The position numbers and the translations under genes are program-made. Source: Dipodascopsis uninucleata var. uninucleata (lineage: Eukaryota; Ascomycota; Lipomycetes; Lipomycetales; Lipomycetaceae). From it: a stretch of 64,000 nucleotides of DNA. The notes beneath the pieces were generated by a model, which did not search any database, had not been told where the DNA came from, and saw nothing but the letters and a program-made list of their open reading frames with translations. Numbering within the stretch: the first letter of the stretch is position 1; every line of letters starts with the position of its first letter. The DNA is taken from assembly GCA_030568195.1 (NCBI GenBank), contig JAJLTO010000005.1, positions 496,001-560,000 of the forward strand. Direction: 5' to 3'. Positions 10,709 to 22,885 of the stretch are shown in pieces.

Positions 10709-12368
10709 CAGCAACTTTCTATAGTAGGCTTCTTTTCTGTGCTCAGAGGCCGATGAAATGATAAATCAGGTTATATATTGCACTTAAGCACGATGCCGCG
10801 CGATGTATGGCGTGGATGCAGGATATAGAAATATTGAGTGAAAGGTAGCCCACAAGCGACGAAGTCGCTGCAAATATACCTTTATCCCACTAGTCTGCAA
10901 TCAAAAAAGGATAAATCAGAGATGCAAAAAAAAACAATGGAGCCTGTTTTTTTAAGCAGAAGAAATCAGCTGTCCTTAAGCTGATTATCGATTATGAATG
11001 TAATAAACTGTGAGAGCACGACAAAAATCAATGCTGGTGCTGACGTATATTAAAGACTCTTTGCAGACACTTGTAGCGAAATAGTATCAAATCTTGTGCA
11101 ACTGTTAGTTGAGGGATCAGAAAGTTCAAACAGTATTTCTAACATCCAGAAAAGACTACTAGCTACACATAGAATACATGCAACAGGCGAAATCGAAGGA
11201 AAAAGGGGTGGGCGTAGCACCAGAAGAAACCAGGACGGATTACAGATCAGGTGGATAACTGATCTCTACTTTGAATTTCATCCGTACTTTTCTCTTTCCT
11301 GTCGTTTCGACTGTTGGTGTTCCAGTGGCTGTAGCAGTTCTATTAACTATGCCTCTTCATTACGTACCTTTTCTTTTCAAATCTCTCAATCACTATCAGG
11401 GCACCAGTGTCCCTGAAATAGGAGATAGAAGTGTCGAACCTTCAAAGGACTGCGACGATCAAATAAGAGGCCGTATTACTTTTCCGTCTCAGGATTCTTA
11501 CTCTGATTGTATTAAATATTAAAAATTCCAACAGAATAGCGGCCTATTCAAAGAGCTGTTTACTAACCTTAACTGTAGAGACGACGCCTAGTTATTCTGC
11601 TCCGTCCAAGCGCACAGATGACCACTTTTACAAAGAAACGTAAAAAGCGAATGTCTGCTTTCTGTTCGGCACACTAACAAGTATTCGTCAAAGGACCACA
11701 GGATGTGGATAGTCGATTTAATTTAATAGTATTCGGTTGTTGCGGGTTTACTTCTGCTAGTTTGCTCTCTAGCCACTGACCTGATTGTTCCAGTTGTCTC
11801 TTCGCCCACCGTAATTTAAACAACACCAGCAAATATAATATATATCTATATATATGCAAATGATTATATAAGAACAGCCTGGGTACTAAACTATACGAAC
11901 ACTCCGCGCAGAGAGATAGTATTCTGAGATCTCGTTAATATATTCCTGATCCTTGGTTTTCCGAGGTATGACCTTCAATTTTCCTTTCCGACCCTGGCCA
12001 TCTACAAACCAAAACGACTGACTCTTTAAGTTTTCTGTTCAAAACGAACGACAATAATCCAACTCCAAACGCAAACGTCTTTTCAAATGCTTAGCTGATG
12101 AATAGCAAACTAGAACGTTTCACTAGGAGCGAAAAAAGGAAAAAGACGAGAGTGAAAAGAATCTAGTGGAACCAGAAAATTTTTCGATGGCAATAATAAC
12201 AAAAGTCCTCTTTACTCTAAAAGCCTCGCTGCAGTAATCATTCGTATCCCAATATTATTATTATCCTATACAAGTGTAGCAGAGTTCAAAAAAGACAGAT
12301 GTTAACGCAAGTACCCTTACCGCCAGTTTACTTCTAGATGTGCTAAGCTAGATGACTTAATAAGAAAA
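10709..12368. other. Gene-poor spacer upstream of REG1 and tRNA-Ile
   Basis: About 1.7 kb without a gene I can support. It holds an 8-bp inverted repeat (10964-10971 with 10979-10986), probably in REG1 5' sequence. It also has a plus-strand frame (11178-11522) interrupted once and encoding a hydrophobic segment, and a minus-strand 61-codon frame (11674-11859). None resembles a family I know. Confidence 0.5.
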
Positions 12369-12442
12369 GGTCTTATGGCCCAGTTGGTTAAGGCATCGTG
12401 CTAATAACGCGAGGATCCGCGGTTCGATCCCGCGTAAGACCA
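12369..12442 (+). tRNA. tI(AAU): tRNA-Ile (AAT), no intron
   Basis: Full cloverleaf of 74 nt. Acceptor GGTCTTA pairs with TAAGACC and the discriminator is A. D-arm GCC/GGC has an AGTTGGTTAA loop. Anticodon stem TCGTG/CGCGA carries loop CTAATAA with anticodon AAT at 12403-12405. T-arm is CGCGG-TTCGATC-CCGCG. Internal A and B boxes are intact, and a T-run follows within 30 nt (12457-12466), as expected for Pol III termination. Confidence 0.97.
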
Positions 12443-14705
12443 ATTCCTTTTCTTCATTTTTTTTTCTTTACTTTTTTTAAGCTTCTATCGGTGTTTATTT
12501 GCGCTTACATTCACATTTATTTTGCTTTGTGGCATGCTCAATAATCCATTTTTGATTACCGCCGAATTAGTGCTCCCATGATGCATAAGCAAAAAGCTTT
12601 TGCTTAGAACGAGGGCGGGATCCCACTTCTATGGGCCGTAGAACTATATTCGCAGGAGCCCCGCGAAGTTTTAATAACAGCTCTGTTGATAACAGCGGAG
12701 TCCCAGCAGACGTCATGAATATGCGTTGGGAAGCATTGATTGTAGCATACAATATGTAAAACATCAAGCCATTACCGTGCAGAGTAGCAGTTTATTTTTT
12801 CTAAAGGAGGCACACATTGTGACCTTGTTTGGAGCACTCAGCCAGTCCCTCCAATGCCCCTCTATTATGGAAATTTACACAAATGTCTTGTTTAATATGA
12901 TCGTAGCATGGCGTATTGTGACTAGTGGTACATTAGAGTTAGAAATTAGTATATAGCTCACGAGAGACGGAGAGAAAAAGCAAAGCTTTCAAGGGAAAAA
13001 GAAGGCGAGACAAAATAAAAGTTGAGAGCTAAAAGACTATTACGAAAATTATTGGATATGTTCACTAGACTTGCTGACGAGCTAGTGTGTGATCCAAGAA
13101 GAGACGAATAGCGTAGATCCGTGCAGCGTCCTTTCTCGGACCTAAGACTCGTAGACCTGTAAATGATAACTAGAATCCTAAATAGTGCCTTCCAGATAGC
13201 ACATCTGCGGAAGTCTTGAACTCGTGGGTCACTGTGGTCGTAAATCAAGCATGACCGTCAGCGTGACCGTCAGCGTGGGTAGTCGCTTGCCAAAAAGACT
13301 GGTTAGAGTTATGATGTCTACACCTTGGACTTGTCTGGACTGGACTCTTCCATGTTGTCTGGGCACGAGTTACTGCATCCTGCCCTTAATCTCCTCATTG
13401 CAGATACCGATTGGTGCCTAAGACGCCCGTTGTGGGCGTGCGCTCGCATTACAGCAGTCCGGCGCCGTAAGCCAGTGCCAGTGGCCGTAGTGCCACAAAT
13501 AGCTGCACATATTGCCTAGTACATGGGATGGATAGTTGTCTCTTAGGCACTTAGCATTTCTTTGCGCAAATAGAAGCAGCGCCGTGTAAGCTGTCAAAGG
13601 ACAACAGACCAGCGATACTTCCCTTATTAGTCCGCCCTTTGAATCAATATGGATATAGCGCGAAACTGATCAACTGGCTTGCCGTTCCTTTGGTCGTGGA
13701 TGGTCATGAATTATAGCTTATCTTGAAACATTTGCAAATATTACAGTCGCAGACGAGGATCGCTGACCCTACTCTTTCGCTGCTACATAGAACGCGTATA
13801 ATGCATTATGCACAGTGTCCATCAGTTCGCAGCACTTCTTATTATGGCTTATTCCTTTTTGGGACCGTTATTTTCGTTTGGTCTGTTTCGTATTGTGGTT
13901 TTAAGTGGTGTCGTAGCCAATAATCATGGCCATCTCTGTATCCGACTACGCCTGCTGTCACAGAAAGCGCATTATTAGGTTTGGTGCATCCTGTCGCCTG
14001 GCAGTCAAAAACACAGGTAGATTTTTTTACCAAGTATGCAGATGATCATTTGGTATATTCCTCATACTCACTGATATTTCTACATTGTGCGTATCGCACC
14101 TTCACAGAGCCAATCAGGTTCTGTTTGTGACATTTCTCTTATCGGCGGACATGTCCATTACCCATCTTCCCTATCTGGCCAGTGACTATTGTCCTTGTAT
14201 TCTCCATACTTTCCAGACATTATTATCGCCAAATTACACGCTCTTCTTGAGCCCATCAGGAGACCTCTCTATATCTTGTCATATTTCAGAGTTTGCTTTT
14301 CAGGGATGAACTAAAGTTCCTCTTTGAGTTTTAGTCAGTTCTCATGACTAAAGCTTCATCCACCATTTCCTCCAGCACTGGCACTACTCGTCTTGTGATC
14401 TAATTCAGAAAAGTGAATTAATATCTTATTTAATTACCCTAATCCGATTTAAATGTTTCCATGACAACTGCATACAACCCTAAGCGAATCGATTGCTCCC
14501 AAGAAAACTTAAGTTGAAGAAAATTAATTCGTAGTAAATTTTTCCGTGCGAAGATATCAATTGACCAGATTTATCTTGTACGCTGTGTGTTTACGACTGA
14601 TAGTCACTATTTTATTGATTCTGTGAATATATTGTCTGCTGGTAACTGGTTCTGTGAAATATCTCAGTCTTGCGTCTGCACGATAGACAAAGTCATAGAT
14701 TAAGC
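12443..14705. other. Gene desert downstream of tRNA-Ile
   Basis: About 2.3 kb with no intact gene. It contains a 12-bp tandem duplication (GACCGTCAGCGT twice, near 13253-13276) and a segment at 13200-14300 with somewhat higher GC. Short frames there encode hydrophobic residues (for example about 13820-13975 on the plus strand) that look like relics, but I cannot name a family. CGR1 promoter sequence occupies the right end. Confidence 0.45.
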
Positions 14706-15165
14706 ATGTCTGCCACTCTCGAATCAGCAGCTACTGCAGCTCTAGATGAAAAGAGTCTCGGAATAAGAAAGAATGGTATGTCAAATTTGATTATCAATTG
14801 GGTACTGGTTGGAGGTTTTATCATAAATATGTTGACGTTGGCTAATACTGAATTCATATGCAGGGAAGTATTGGAAAGAGACTAAGCAGCCTAAACGAAT
14901 ACGCTCGCTAGGGACAAAACCGATCACATCCTGGGAGAAGCGACTCAAGGAAAGACATCTAAGGCAGGAGATTTTGGCTGCGCAGAAGTCGCTTATTGAC
15001 GAGCGCAGGTCGCAAATAACTGAGCGGAAGGAGCGTATGAAGGAAGCACAGCGACAGAAAGAAGAGAAGGAAAGATACGAAAAAATGGCCGAGAAAATGC
15101 ATCGAAAGAGAGTAGAGCGTCTAAAGCGACGTGAGAAGCGCAACAAGCTCTTGAAAGAGCGTTAA
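14706..15165 (+). CDS. CGR1: rRNA-processing protein Cgr1 (2 exons)
   Basis: Exons 14706-14775 and 14864-15165 give 123 residues, close to the 120 of yeast Cgr1. The intron has GTATGT, a GCTAATAC branch region and a CAG acceptor. The join restores G-KYWKETKQPKRIRSLGTKPITSWEKR, the family's hallmark N-terminal block. A long Lys/Arg/Glu coiled coil follows, ending HRKRVERLKRREKRNK. Cgr1 is a nucleolar protein needed for processing of 27S pre-rRNA and 60S subunit assembly. The extreme basic and helical composition fits. Confidence 0.93.
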
Positions 15166-15746
15166 ATTTTTAATTGTATGTATATTCCTTAATAATAGTT
15201 GCATAGAATGAGAATAGTAGCGGACAGAGCTTTGCTCGTTTTATCTACGATACTAAATTCGTCTTGAGAACACATGCACATATACTTAAGAAAGTAATGG
15301 ATGCAACTTAGGACGTTACGTCTAAACCCATTCCGTTAACTATGCACATGAAGCAAGACGTGAGAGAGTCTTACGTTACATAAATCTTTGTTTAATAAAT
15401 AAAACTGAAAATAAAATAACAAAAAACTATTGATTTTGTTTCTTCATAGAATAAAAATCACTAACAGCGATTAACAATAAAAGTAATATCAATAAGAAGT
15501 GAATTAAATATATGCTGTTTAATTGATGTTTAAAAACTTATCGGCCAGTCCTGTAACAGCCCACAATATCCTACGGTGCATGCAACACATCTGTTTCGTA
15601 AACTAGGCAGTGTTGCAAAATAACAGATTTTTCTCCTGCTACACGTATAAAATCTTTGCTGTTCCGTAATTCGTTTAAATCTTCAGGATGTATTTGTAGA
15701 AAAATGGAAGAGAAAGAAATACCCAAGCATCTCTCCATACTTAACA
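15166..15746. other. Convergent spacer CGR1 / VPS10
   Basis: AT-rich 3' flanks of two convergent genes. No gene, RNA or repeat is apparent. Confidence 0.6.
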
Positions 15747-18700
15747 TTATTGTGTCTCATTCTCTCCATCTTTCTTTGGAACCTGATTTTCTTCTGCTTG
15801 TGGGTCTCCATCAATTGATGGAGATCCATCGGGCGTCAGTATGGAAGCTTGCTGTGGTGATCCAAACTCAACGGCATCGTCGTCATTGTCGGCAGCAAAT
15901 TCATCCAATCCAGCAATACCACTAGCATCAACTGGTTTGACGCTCTTGTCAGAGGTATCGGAGCCGTTTAAAATCATATGCTCATCTTCTGGAGGAAAAT
16001 CGTCGTGTTCACGCTCTGCCTGTGGAACGCGATATGGATTCGCATGATCTAGGCCATCATCATCATCTGAATAATCATCATCTGAATCAGATAACACATT
16101 GATGCCAGATGGCTCTACGGGTGCATATCCATGTCGTCGTCCAAGGGGTATGACATCTTCAGCACGACGCCCACGGTACATCCGTGACGGACGTGCAGCA
16201 CGCCCAGTCCACTTAGTGAACAGCTCAGATACTATGACCGGAATAGAAGCTGCGACAGCAATTACACCAGATGCAATAAAGATAGGATACTTCAGTATAC
16301 CATTTTCAAGTCCATCAAGTCTAGTGTCAAAATCTGTATCTCCGAGTCGAATCTGCCCATAACGCCCATAATAGTGATTATAAAGAACATATAATACCAT
16401 CCCACTCATCGCAACAGGGAGAAGAATCAATAGAAATATAGCGATAGCACCAATTCCCCTGTGTCGATTATTGAATTCATTGTCCTTACCAGGACAAGGA
16501 TAAGCGGTAGACACATCGAGAGTAAGGCCACCATCGCAAGTAGTAAGCGGTATACGTCGATAACCGGTCGGAGCATAGTATTCAATAACACTGGGACTTT
16601 TGCAGTCTTCAGAATGATCTGGCGGTTGATAGCCAGAAATTAACGTGCATGTGCCATCATTTGCGGGGCGGTAATTGGTGTCACACTCGAAATCATTTCT
16701 AGTACAGGAACAGTTCTTTGTAATCAACGATGATTCTGGAAGACTCGAGCCAACGTAGCAAACAGATTCTGGCTTCTTGCGGAAATACTGTATCTGATGG
16801 CCGAACAAGCATTCTGAGTCTGACCCAGGACGTCTTGGCATCCATCCAATGAAGTCACTTTTCTGAACATCTGCGTTAAACGTACACATCTTACTTGTAG
16901 TACCAGTGAAATCCACATTCACGACAAGAGATTTGCTGCCGCCTATATCTGAAGGTCTTGCATGAATCAAAAAGTTTCTGCTAGTATCAGAGGGAACGGT
17001 GGTGATATCGTTAACCTGAACGACATCTTCGTAAAAAATCTGGGAATTCCAGGTGTTACCCTCATCATAACTATACAAAATAGAATTAGTAGGCACATTC
17101 TCGGCGACCAAAACAATAATAGATCCTTGATCGCCATATTCCCACATATAACGTCCTTTATGGATTTCCTTCCACGTAACACCGCCATCACTGGTAAGAT
17201 ACGTATTCCCGTCGCTCCTACTACTAGTAATATACGGTCCTACATCACCTACGCCAATCATCATACCGATAGCTGATGCAGAAGAGTATGTGTCGCGCAC
17301 ATCAACTCGCTCAGTGTAACCATGCAAATTCAGAGAACATTGCTCGAGGTTCGAGCCTGCGCATGTAGGCTTACCCTCAGAATCAGTACTCGGTGGAGTA
17401 AGATAATTCCAATTGCCACCACCATTAAATGAAGCCATCGACTTCAATTTTTTAGAACCGCCTTCACGAGCATCTTCTGCGTTCGCAACTACATTTACTA
17501 TTTGAATGCCTTCAAGTCCCTGCATCTTTTCAAAATCAGCATATCCATAATAATCACGATTGACGCCCTCAATAGAGATACGGTATGACGTTCCGTTAGA
17601 ATTGGATTTAACGATAGTACCATATTCCGATCCAGTTTTAATATTAGTGGTAACGTGAAGTGTAATAGCTTTAGCTGAAGTATCAAGGACTGTGTAAGAA
17701 GTCTCAAGTGGAATAACGAAGTTATGCGGAAGCTCAATCTGCTTAAAGATGACACCATCAACAGATACATCGACACGCGTATTAGATCCGTCGTCAGCTG
17801 CAGATGCCGCAATTATGAAATCGTCCTGGATAGCATAACCAATAATACTATTTAGTACAGTGACGACGTTCTTCTTGAAATAGTCTGTAGAAGAAACCAA
17901 ACGATGAAAATCATGCAAGGCATTATTGGATGTATAAATCTGATCGCAGAATATTAGATTCTCATCTGTAGACTTTTGTAAGCCAGTACCAAACATGCAG
18001 ATTCCGGAATCACCGTCTAGCATCTTTGTCCAACTCTTTCCATTATTATTACTAAAGTAAGAAGTCGCCTCACAAACTTGATCTTGAGCCTTCTTGCCAC
18101 TGCAATCTGGTTTACCATGGAAAATTAACCAATCTTTCCTACTTTTATGGAAAGTAAGATACTGAATATTGCGGATACCTGGTTCCACTGGTTTCACAGG
18201 AAGCTTAACAGTACTTATCTTTTGTCCTCGATCTGTGAGAACAACCATCTGATCTGTCCGTGTTATCAAGTAGGCATATTCGCTAAAGAAAGCGTGAGGA
18301 TAAATTGCAACGACATCATCCGGTGCTGGTATGTCCTTCCATGTATTACCATGATCCAAGGACATATGAACTACATAGTCATTGGTACGCAATAAGATTG
18401 CTGTTTCTGCACCTTTTGATCCAGCAGCTGGCTCCAAGTAAAAATGCTCAACTATATCGCCATTAATTACTGTAGGCGTTAGATGGATTCCATCGTTCTG
18501 GTAAGCATGAATCTGATTTGTGTAAAAGTTAACAGATTAGTACTCATGATAAAAGTCCCTATACATCAGCACCACTATTATTTTTACTTCAAAATCTCTC
18601 TAACATCAAAGCTCCATCCATCTATTATAAGGTATTATCATTATCAACCAAAAGGTCAAGATTACTTGCCACGGAGTTGAAATTTTCCCACAAGTACTAT

Positions 18701-18848
18701 CTTTACCCTTTTAAATACATCCACCAGAGTAACTCATCTGCATACAACATACCTTCTTGTCCGCCAGCGCATGGCACAGCGGGTTCATCCATAGCGCCAG
18801 GATCGTCAGAAATACAATCTGAAGTGACCTCATTGACACTTGGTACAT
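15747..18848 (-). CDS. VPS10: Sortilin-type vacuolar sorting receptor, single VPS10 domain (2 exons)
   Basis: Exon 1 (18848-18753) encodes a signal peptide (SLQIVFLTILALWMNPLCHA); exon 2 runs 18497-15747. The 255-nt intron has GTATGT, a TACTAAT branch and a CAG acceptor. The product is 948 residues. The luminal part is one beta-propeller with BNR/Asp-box repeats (SLDHGNTW, SNNNGKSW, TSDGGVTW, SYDEGNTW). The Cys-rich 10CC module (CSCTRNDFECD and neighbours) follows, then a membrane helix at about 711-736, a second hydrophobic stretch at about 768-790, and an acidic tail. Yeast Vps10/Pep1 carries carboxypeptidase Y from the late Golgi to the endosome and has two VPS10 domains in about 1580 residues. 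Here only one is present, as in animal sortilin, so cargo range may differ. Confidence 0.9.
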
Positions 18849-19625
18849 AATCACACCAAACTATCTTTCTTTTGTGCGTATATTAGATATAATTAACTGC
18901 CTGCTAATTCAAAGTTAAGCGCAGTCTCTTGCCTCCCTATCTTTTTTGACAGAACTGATAGTTTATTCCTTAATTAATCAATATATCACAACACTCTTAT
19001 AATGCCGTAGTCTAAGAGTGATTGTTGGTATACTTGGCTGCTGTTCTAAGTTGTCAGTAAAACCAAGATGCTTACAGCAGCGAACGTCCTTCCGTGTCTA
19101 TACTTGGACAGGGAAGTTGATTAACACTTCGTATTTCGGTGATAGTTATTCCTTGATCACGTGATATTTATTGTTCTATGGTAAAATTTGAGTAGTATAG
19201 TGATTATATGAAATGACCATATATTACCCTGATTTCTTAATTTATGGTATGAATATTTTATACCAACGAAATGACAGCATAGATGAATCCTCGTAAGTAG
19301 CATATAGGGACAAAACCATTACAGCAGAGATAGAGATACATGTGAGAAAGAGATTAAATGATTAAAAATTAATGAGATATAACTGTCGTTAAAAAATAAT
19401 ATAACATTCGCCGATTACTTATATTCCGTGTTGACTGTATCTAAGGTATTTCTCGCGAAGCACCGTTCATGACCGATAGAGCTTGTAAATATTGTACAAT
19501 ATAAATATCAAAACGACACTAGCTCCGCTAATGCAGGAGTTCCATAGTATACTTCGTTGAACTGTGGAGAAAAAAGATCAATAAACGGATAGCTAAAATA
19601 AGAAAGTAATACACACTGGGCAATA
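18849..19625. other. Spacer: VPS10 promoter and 3' flank of coiled-coil gene
   Basis: No gene seen. ATCACGTGAT occurs at 19156-19165, about 310 bp upstream of the VPS10 ATG. A short frame at 19508-19699 on the minus strand could be an alternative last exon of the next gene but does not join in phase. Confidence 0.5.
19156..19165. promoter_or_regulatory. ATCACGTGAT palindrome upstream of VPS10
   Basis: Perfect 10-bp palindrome with a CACGTG core in the VPS10 5' spacer. It is a candidate site for a Cbf1/Pho4-type bHLH factor. Confidence 0.4.
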
Positions 19626-20308
19626 CTAACCTGATGTCCGTCTTTCAAGATCAGATTGCCTCGCTTCTTCAGTCTTAATATCGTCTCGTATCTGATCAAG
19701 CTTATGGCGATAGTTCTCTATGCGTTCTTTAGCTGTCTTCAGCCGCTGCTCCAACTCGTCAACAATTGTGAGTTTTGCGGAGAATCGCTCGATGCGTTCA
19801 AACTGAATAGTATATTCATCGGATGCTCGCGCATTTTCGTTCTGTAAACTGCTTGTAAGAGCGATTATTTGATCTCGCGTGTTTCGTATCTTCTCTAAAT
19901 CAAGCTGTATGGCTTGTACTCGTTGCTCTAACCTATATTCCAATTGCTGCAAGCTTTCCGTCTGTAGTAGACAATCCTGCTCCAGGCCATCTACCTGGTT
20001 CAAGATGGCACTTGCAATATCTCTGTAGCTGCAATCCTGTTAGTGATGCACTACAGTATGCTTTAAATAATCAACCTACTACAGTTGTGGCCACCCAAAT
20101 ATACACACCTGATCTGATTGGAATTTTGTAGTTTGACATTTTTGAGCTCATTGCTCCTTGTTGCGTCAACATCTAGCTTCAGTGGTGGGACTCCATCCCG
20201 TGATGCAGTGCCAGTGCCGACGTACAGTCGTCTCCCAGAAGATAGAAAGCTCTGAGGAAGACTGAGACTATTAGATAAGGAGTCCGGAACACTCATAGCT
20301 GTTGACAA
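19626..20308 (-). CDS. Unrecognised coiled-coil protein, about 200 residues (2 exons)
   Basis: Exons 20308-20109 and 20028-19626. The donor is GTGTGT, there is a CACTAAC branch region, and the acceptor GCAG at 20029-20032 keeps phase and gives 200 residues. The first about 65 residues are Ser/Leu-rich. From about residue 68 the protein is one long coiled coil (DGLEQDCLLQTESLQQLEYR, then KTAKERIENYRHKLDQIRDD). Size and composition resemble small subunits of BLOC-1, kinetochore or Mediator assemblies, but I recognise no specific family. It is divergent from CDD1, with 151 bp between the two start codons. Confidence 0.6.
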
Positions 20309-20459
20309 AAAGACTGTTCTGCCTTCGAAAATATTATTTTGCTATGATTTGCTCTTCTTAAAAATGAGTCGTGGTAAGTTGCAAGTCGCCGCCCGGTCAA
20401 ATCTAAAGTGTATAAAACGTCCCAATTTCTGACGTAAAGTATCGCTCTTTCCCAGCTGG

Positions 20460-21389
20460 ATGCAACTAGACAAAATGGAAGCCAAAAGTGGATTTACGGC
20501 AACATCGACTCAATATGGCTTGTCAAAAACTGATATCGCAGCGCTTGGCGAGGAGACTCTACTGGGTATGTTATAAAATCCGACTTATATACTTTGTTAG
20601 CTAACTTATAATGTAGCAAGAGAGGACGCTTACGCTCCTTACTCGAACTTCAAGTAAGATTGCCAAATGGGCTACCAATGAAGCTCAGGAAGACACGCTT
20701 TTTGTTGCTAGACGCTAGGAACTAATACGTTAACAGGGTTGGAGCAGTACTTGTTGCAAAGGATGGAACTTATATTCCAGGTGTGTGCACTCTTAGATAT
20801 GAGCGCAAGCTAAGTGCCAATGATGAAATGTGGTCAATAGTGCCATGAACTAACAACCTGCCTATTATACTATCACAGGAGCCAACGTTGAAAATGCCAG
20901 CTATGGTAAGGAAAGTGACTATTTGTCAGCCATGAAGTAATATTCATTAGCTGAAACATTGGCGGTATCTCTGACAAATGCTTGCATTATAGGTGCCTGT
21001 ATCTGTGCTGAACAGACAGCGATAGTTAAGGCTGTTGTAAGTGACATACTGATTAAACGCATGCACATGATAGTATCTAATTACTGGCTCTCAAAATTTA
21101 TATTAGACTGGTGGTCATAGATATTTTAAAGCGATTGGAGTTGCATCCAGTTCAGGCGCACTGACTGCTCCTTGTGGTATTTGCCGCCAAGTGTAAGTGT
21201 TTCTCGTACTTTTGTACTTCCAATTTCTAACACTGCAATCTTGCATTATCCCGCAGACTACGCGAATTTGCTCCCGATATTGAGGTCTACATGTTTACTG
21301 GAGATGGGAGATATAAAATGACCGAGCTGGAAGGCCTACTCCCTATGAGTTTCGGTCCTGAAGATTTGAATGTTGAAACGTCGAAATAA
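20460..21389 (+). CDS. CDD1: Cytidine deaminase (7 exons)
   Basis: Exons 20460-20565, 20617-20653, 20737-20780, 20879-20905, 20993-21036, 21107-21192 and 21257-21389, all phase-consistent, give 158 residues (153 if the in-frame ATG at 20475 is used); yeast Cdd1 has 142. The spliced product reads [19 protein letters not shown], then [19 protein letters not shown] (catalytic Glu and zinc Cys) and [20 protein letters not shown] (the two other zinc Cys). It deaminates cytidine and deoxycytidine to uridines in pyrimidine salvage, as a zinc-dependent homotetramer in the cytosol. Six introns of 51-98 nt in so short a gene mark this as an intron-rich lineage. A branch CTGAC is visible before exon 5. 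Confidence 0.95.
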
Positions 21390-21487
21390 GTAGCTTTACT
21401 TGTTGATTTGATGTCGCGTTTGTACTCTATGTTTGTTTTGGAGATTAATATATACTGTGCTACTATATATTCGCCTGAAATAAACAA

Positions 21488-22596
21488 TTAAATTTCCCCA
21501 AACATAGAATCATATCCTTTACCTATCATTTCCTGCAAGTTGCTAGCAAGCATCGCCCGCCCATATTTAGAGTAAGCAGCATGTGAACAATATCTCGTGA
21601 CAGCGCAAGCGCCGTAAGCCGCCAGTAGCATTGCCTTCCCTTCATTTAAAGAGCCATCGTGATCCCATAATCTATGGTCATAGGCATTCTTCCAGGCCAG
21701 AAAGGTCGCGGCTGTACCGCTCAATGTATCGCCTTGGCCACCAACTCTTTTTTTGCCTCCAGGGAGGTCACATACGAGCGCATCTACTCCATTAGATATG
21801 TAGTCAAACCTGCCTTTTGACACTATTGTAGGACCACCAAACGCTTGTGCTAGATCATGGCATGCTTGCTTGCATGCGTCTGCAGACTCCGGAAAATCAT
21901 CGGGAAGCTCAACTCTCATTGCTTTGCATAGACGTTGAAACTCTACAATATTTGGCGTGAGGATTGCGCGCTTGTACCCAAAAATAATCTTGGGATTATG
22001 TTGAAGCATAAAGAGTCCATCTGCATCGAACACAATATGTAAGTTACTCTTAATTGCTCTCTCGACCATTTTGCGAGCAAGTGACTGCATCATATCATCC
22101 CTACCAAGACCTGGACCAACTACTACAACATGAAGTCTCTCGAGCAGTGAAAGAAGGCGTACTTCCAAATCTTCCTCCGTGATGCCATTCTCAACATTCT
22201 TTGTTTCTCGTAAGTATGGATGCACCATAAGATTTGGAGAATATGTCTTGATTACCTGGCCGGCCGCTTTCTCACAAACGACATGAGCCATATCAGCACC
22301 AAGAAGAGTCGCCGCTTGAGCAGCAAAATAAGGCGCACCCGTATAGCTACATTGAAGATTAGACCCGATGATAAATGTTGAATTCTTTAACATGATGAGT
22401 GACTTACTCTTCAGATCCTCCTACTACTGCGATACGTCCAGCTAAATCAATTGTCAGTTTCTCGTCACGGAGGGTCCTTACGAGCTTCTTTTCTAACGTC
22501 AACAAAACTTGCCTGCTTACCTTGACCTTTATGAAACCGCTCCAATAGAGGAGGAATAAGCATTTTAACTTCCGATAATATCTCTCTAGATGACAT
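21488..22596 (-). CDS. NNR2: ATP-dependent NAD(P)H-hydrate dehydratase (3 exons)
   Basis: Exons 22596-22521, 22441-22408 and 22346-21488 give 322 residues (yeast YKL151C has 337). The joins restore LIPPLLERFHKGQAGRIAVV and GGSEDYTGAPYFAAQAATLL, the conserved start of the family. Further landmarks are VVGPGLGRDD, VFDADGLFML, LTPNIVEFQRL and the ribokinase-like catalytic GGQGDTLSGTAATF (Asp base). The enzyme repairs damaged hydrated NADH/NADPH using ATP, together with an epimerase not found in this window. Introns have GTAAGC and GTAAGT donors with TAG acceptors. Confidence 0.94.
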
Positions 22597-22885
22597 CTTG
22601 ATATAACCTGCGATACAATTATAACCGGACCGAGATACTTTCGTCTGTACAATGTTTTGATCTGTCTAGTTTTAGGAGCTTGAGCTATTATGTAAGTGAA
22701 CGGTGACCGTGACGTCAGCGGAGTGACACATAACCCTAATCACGTACCTCATCTAAGAGCATCATTGACAGATATTCAAGTTCCTTGCATTTCAAAAGAT
22801 TGCTTGCACATGCTATTGAAATTCCCGAAAATGACGGATTATGCTAAAATATATTCACTGGGAGTATTATAGTGAGACGTTATAA

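Noticed and set aside
12443-14705. LTR or other retroelement remnants near tRNA-Ile
   Set aside because: I looked for paired terminal repeats and reverse-transcriptase or integrase-like text on both strands near both tRNAs and saw none that I can support.
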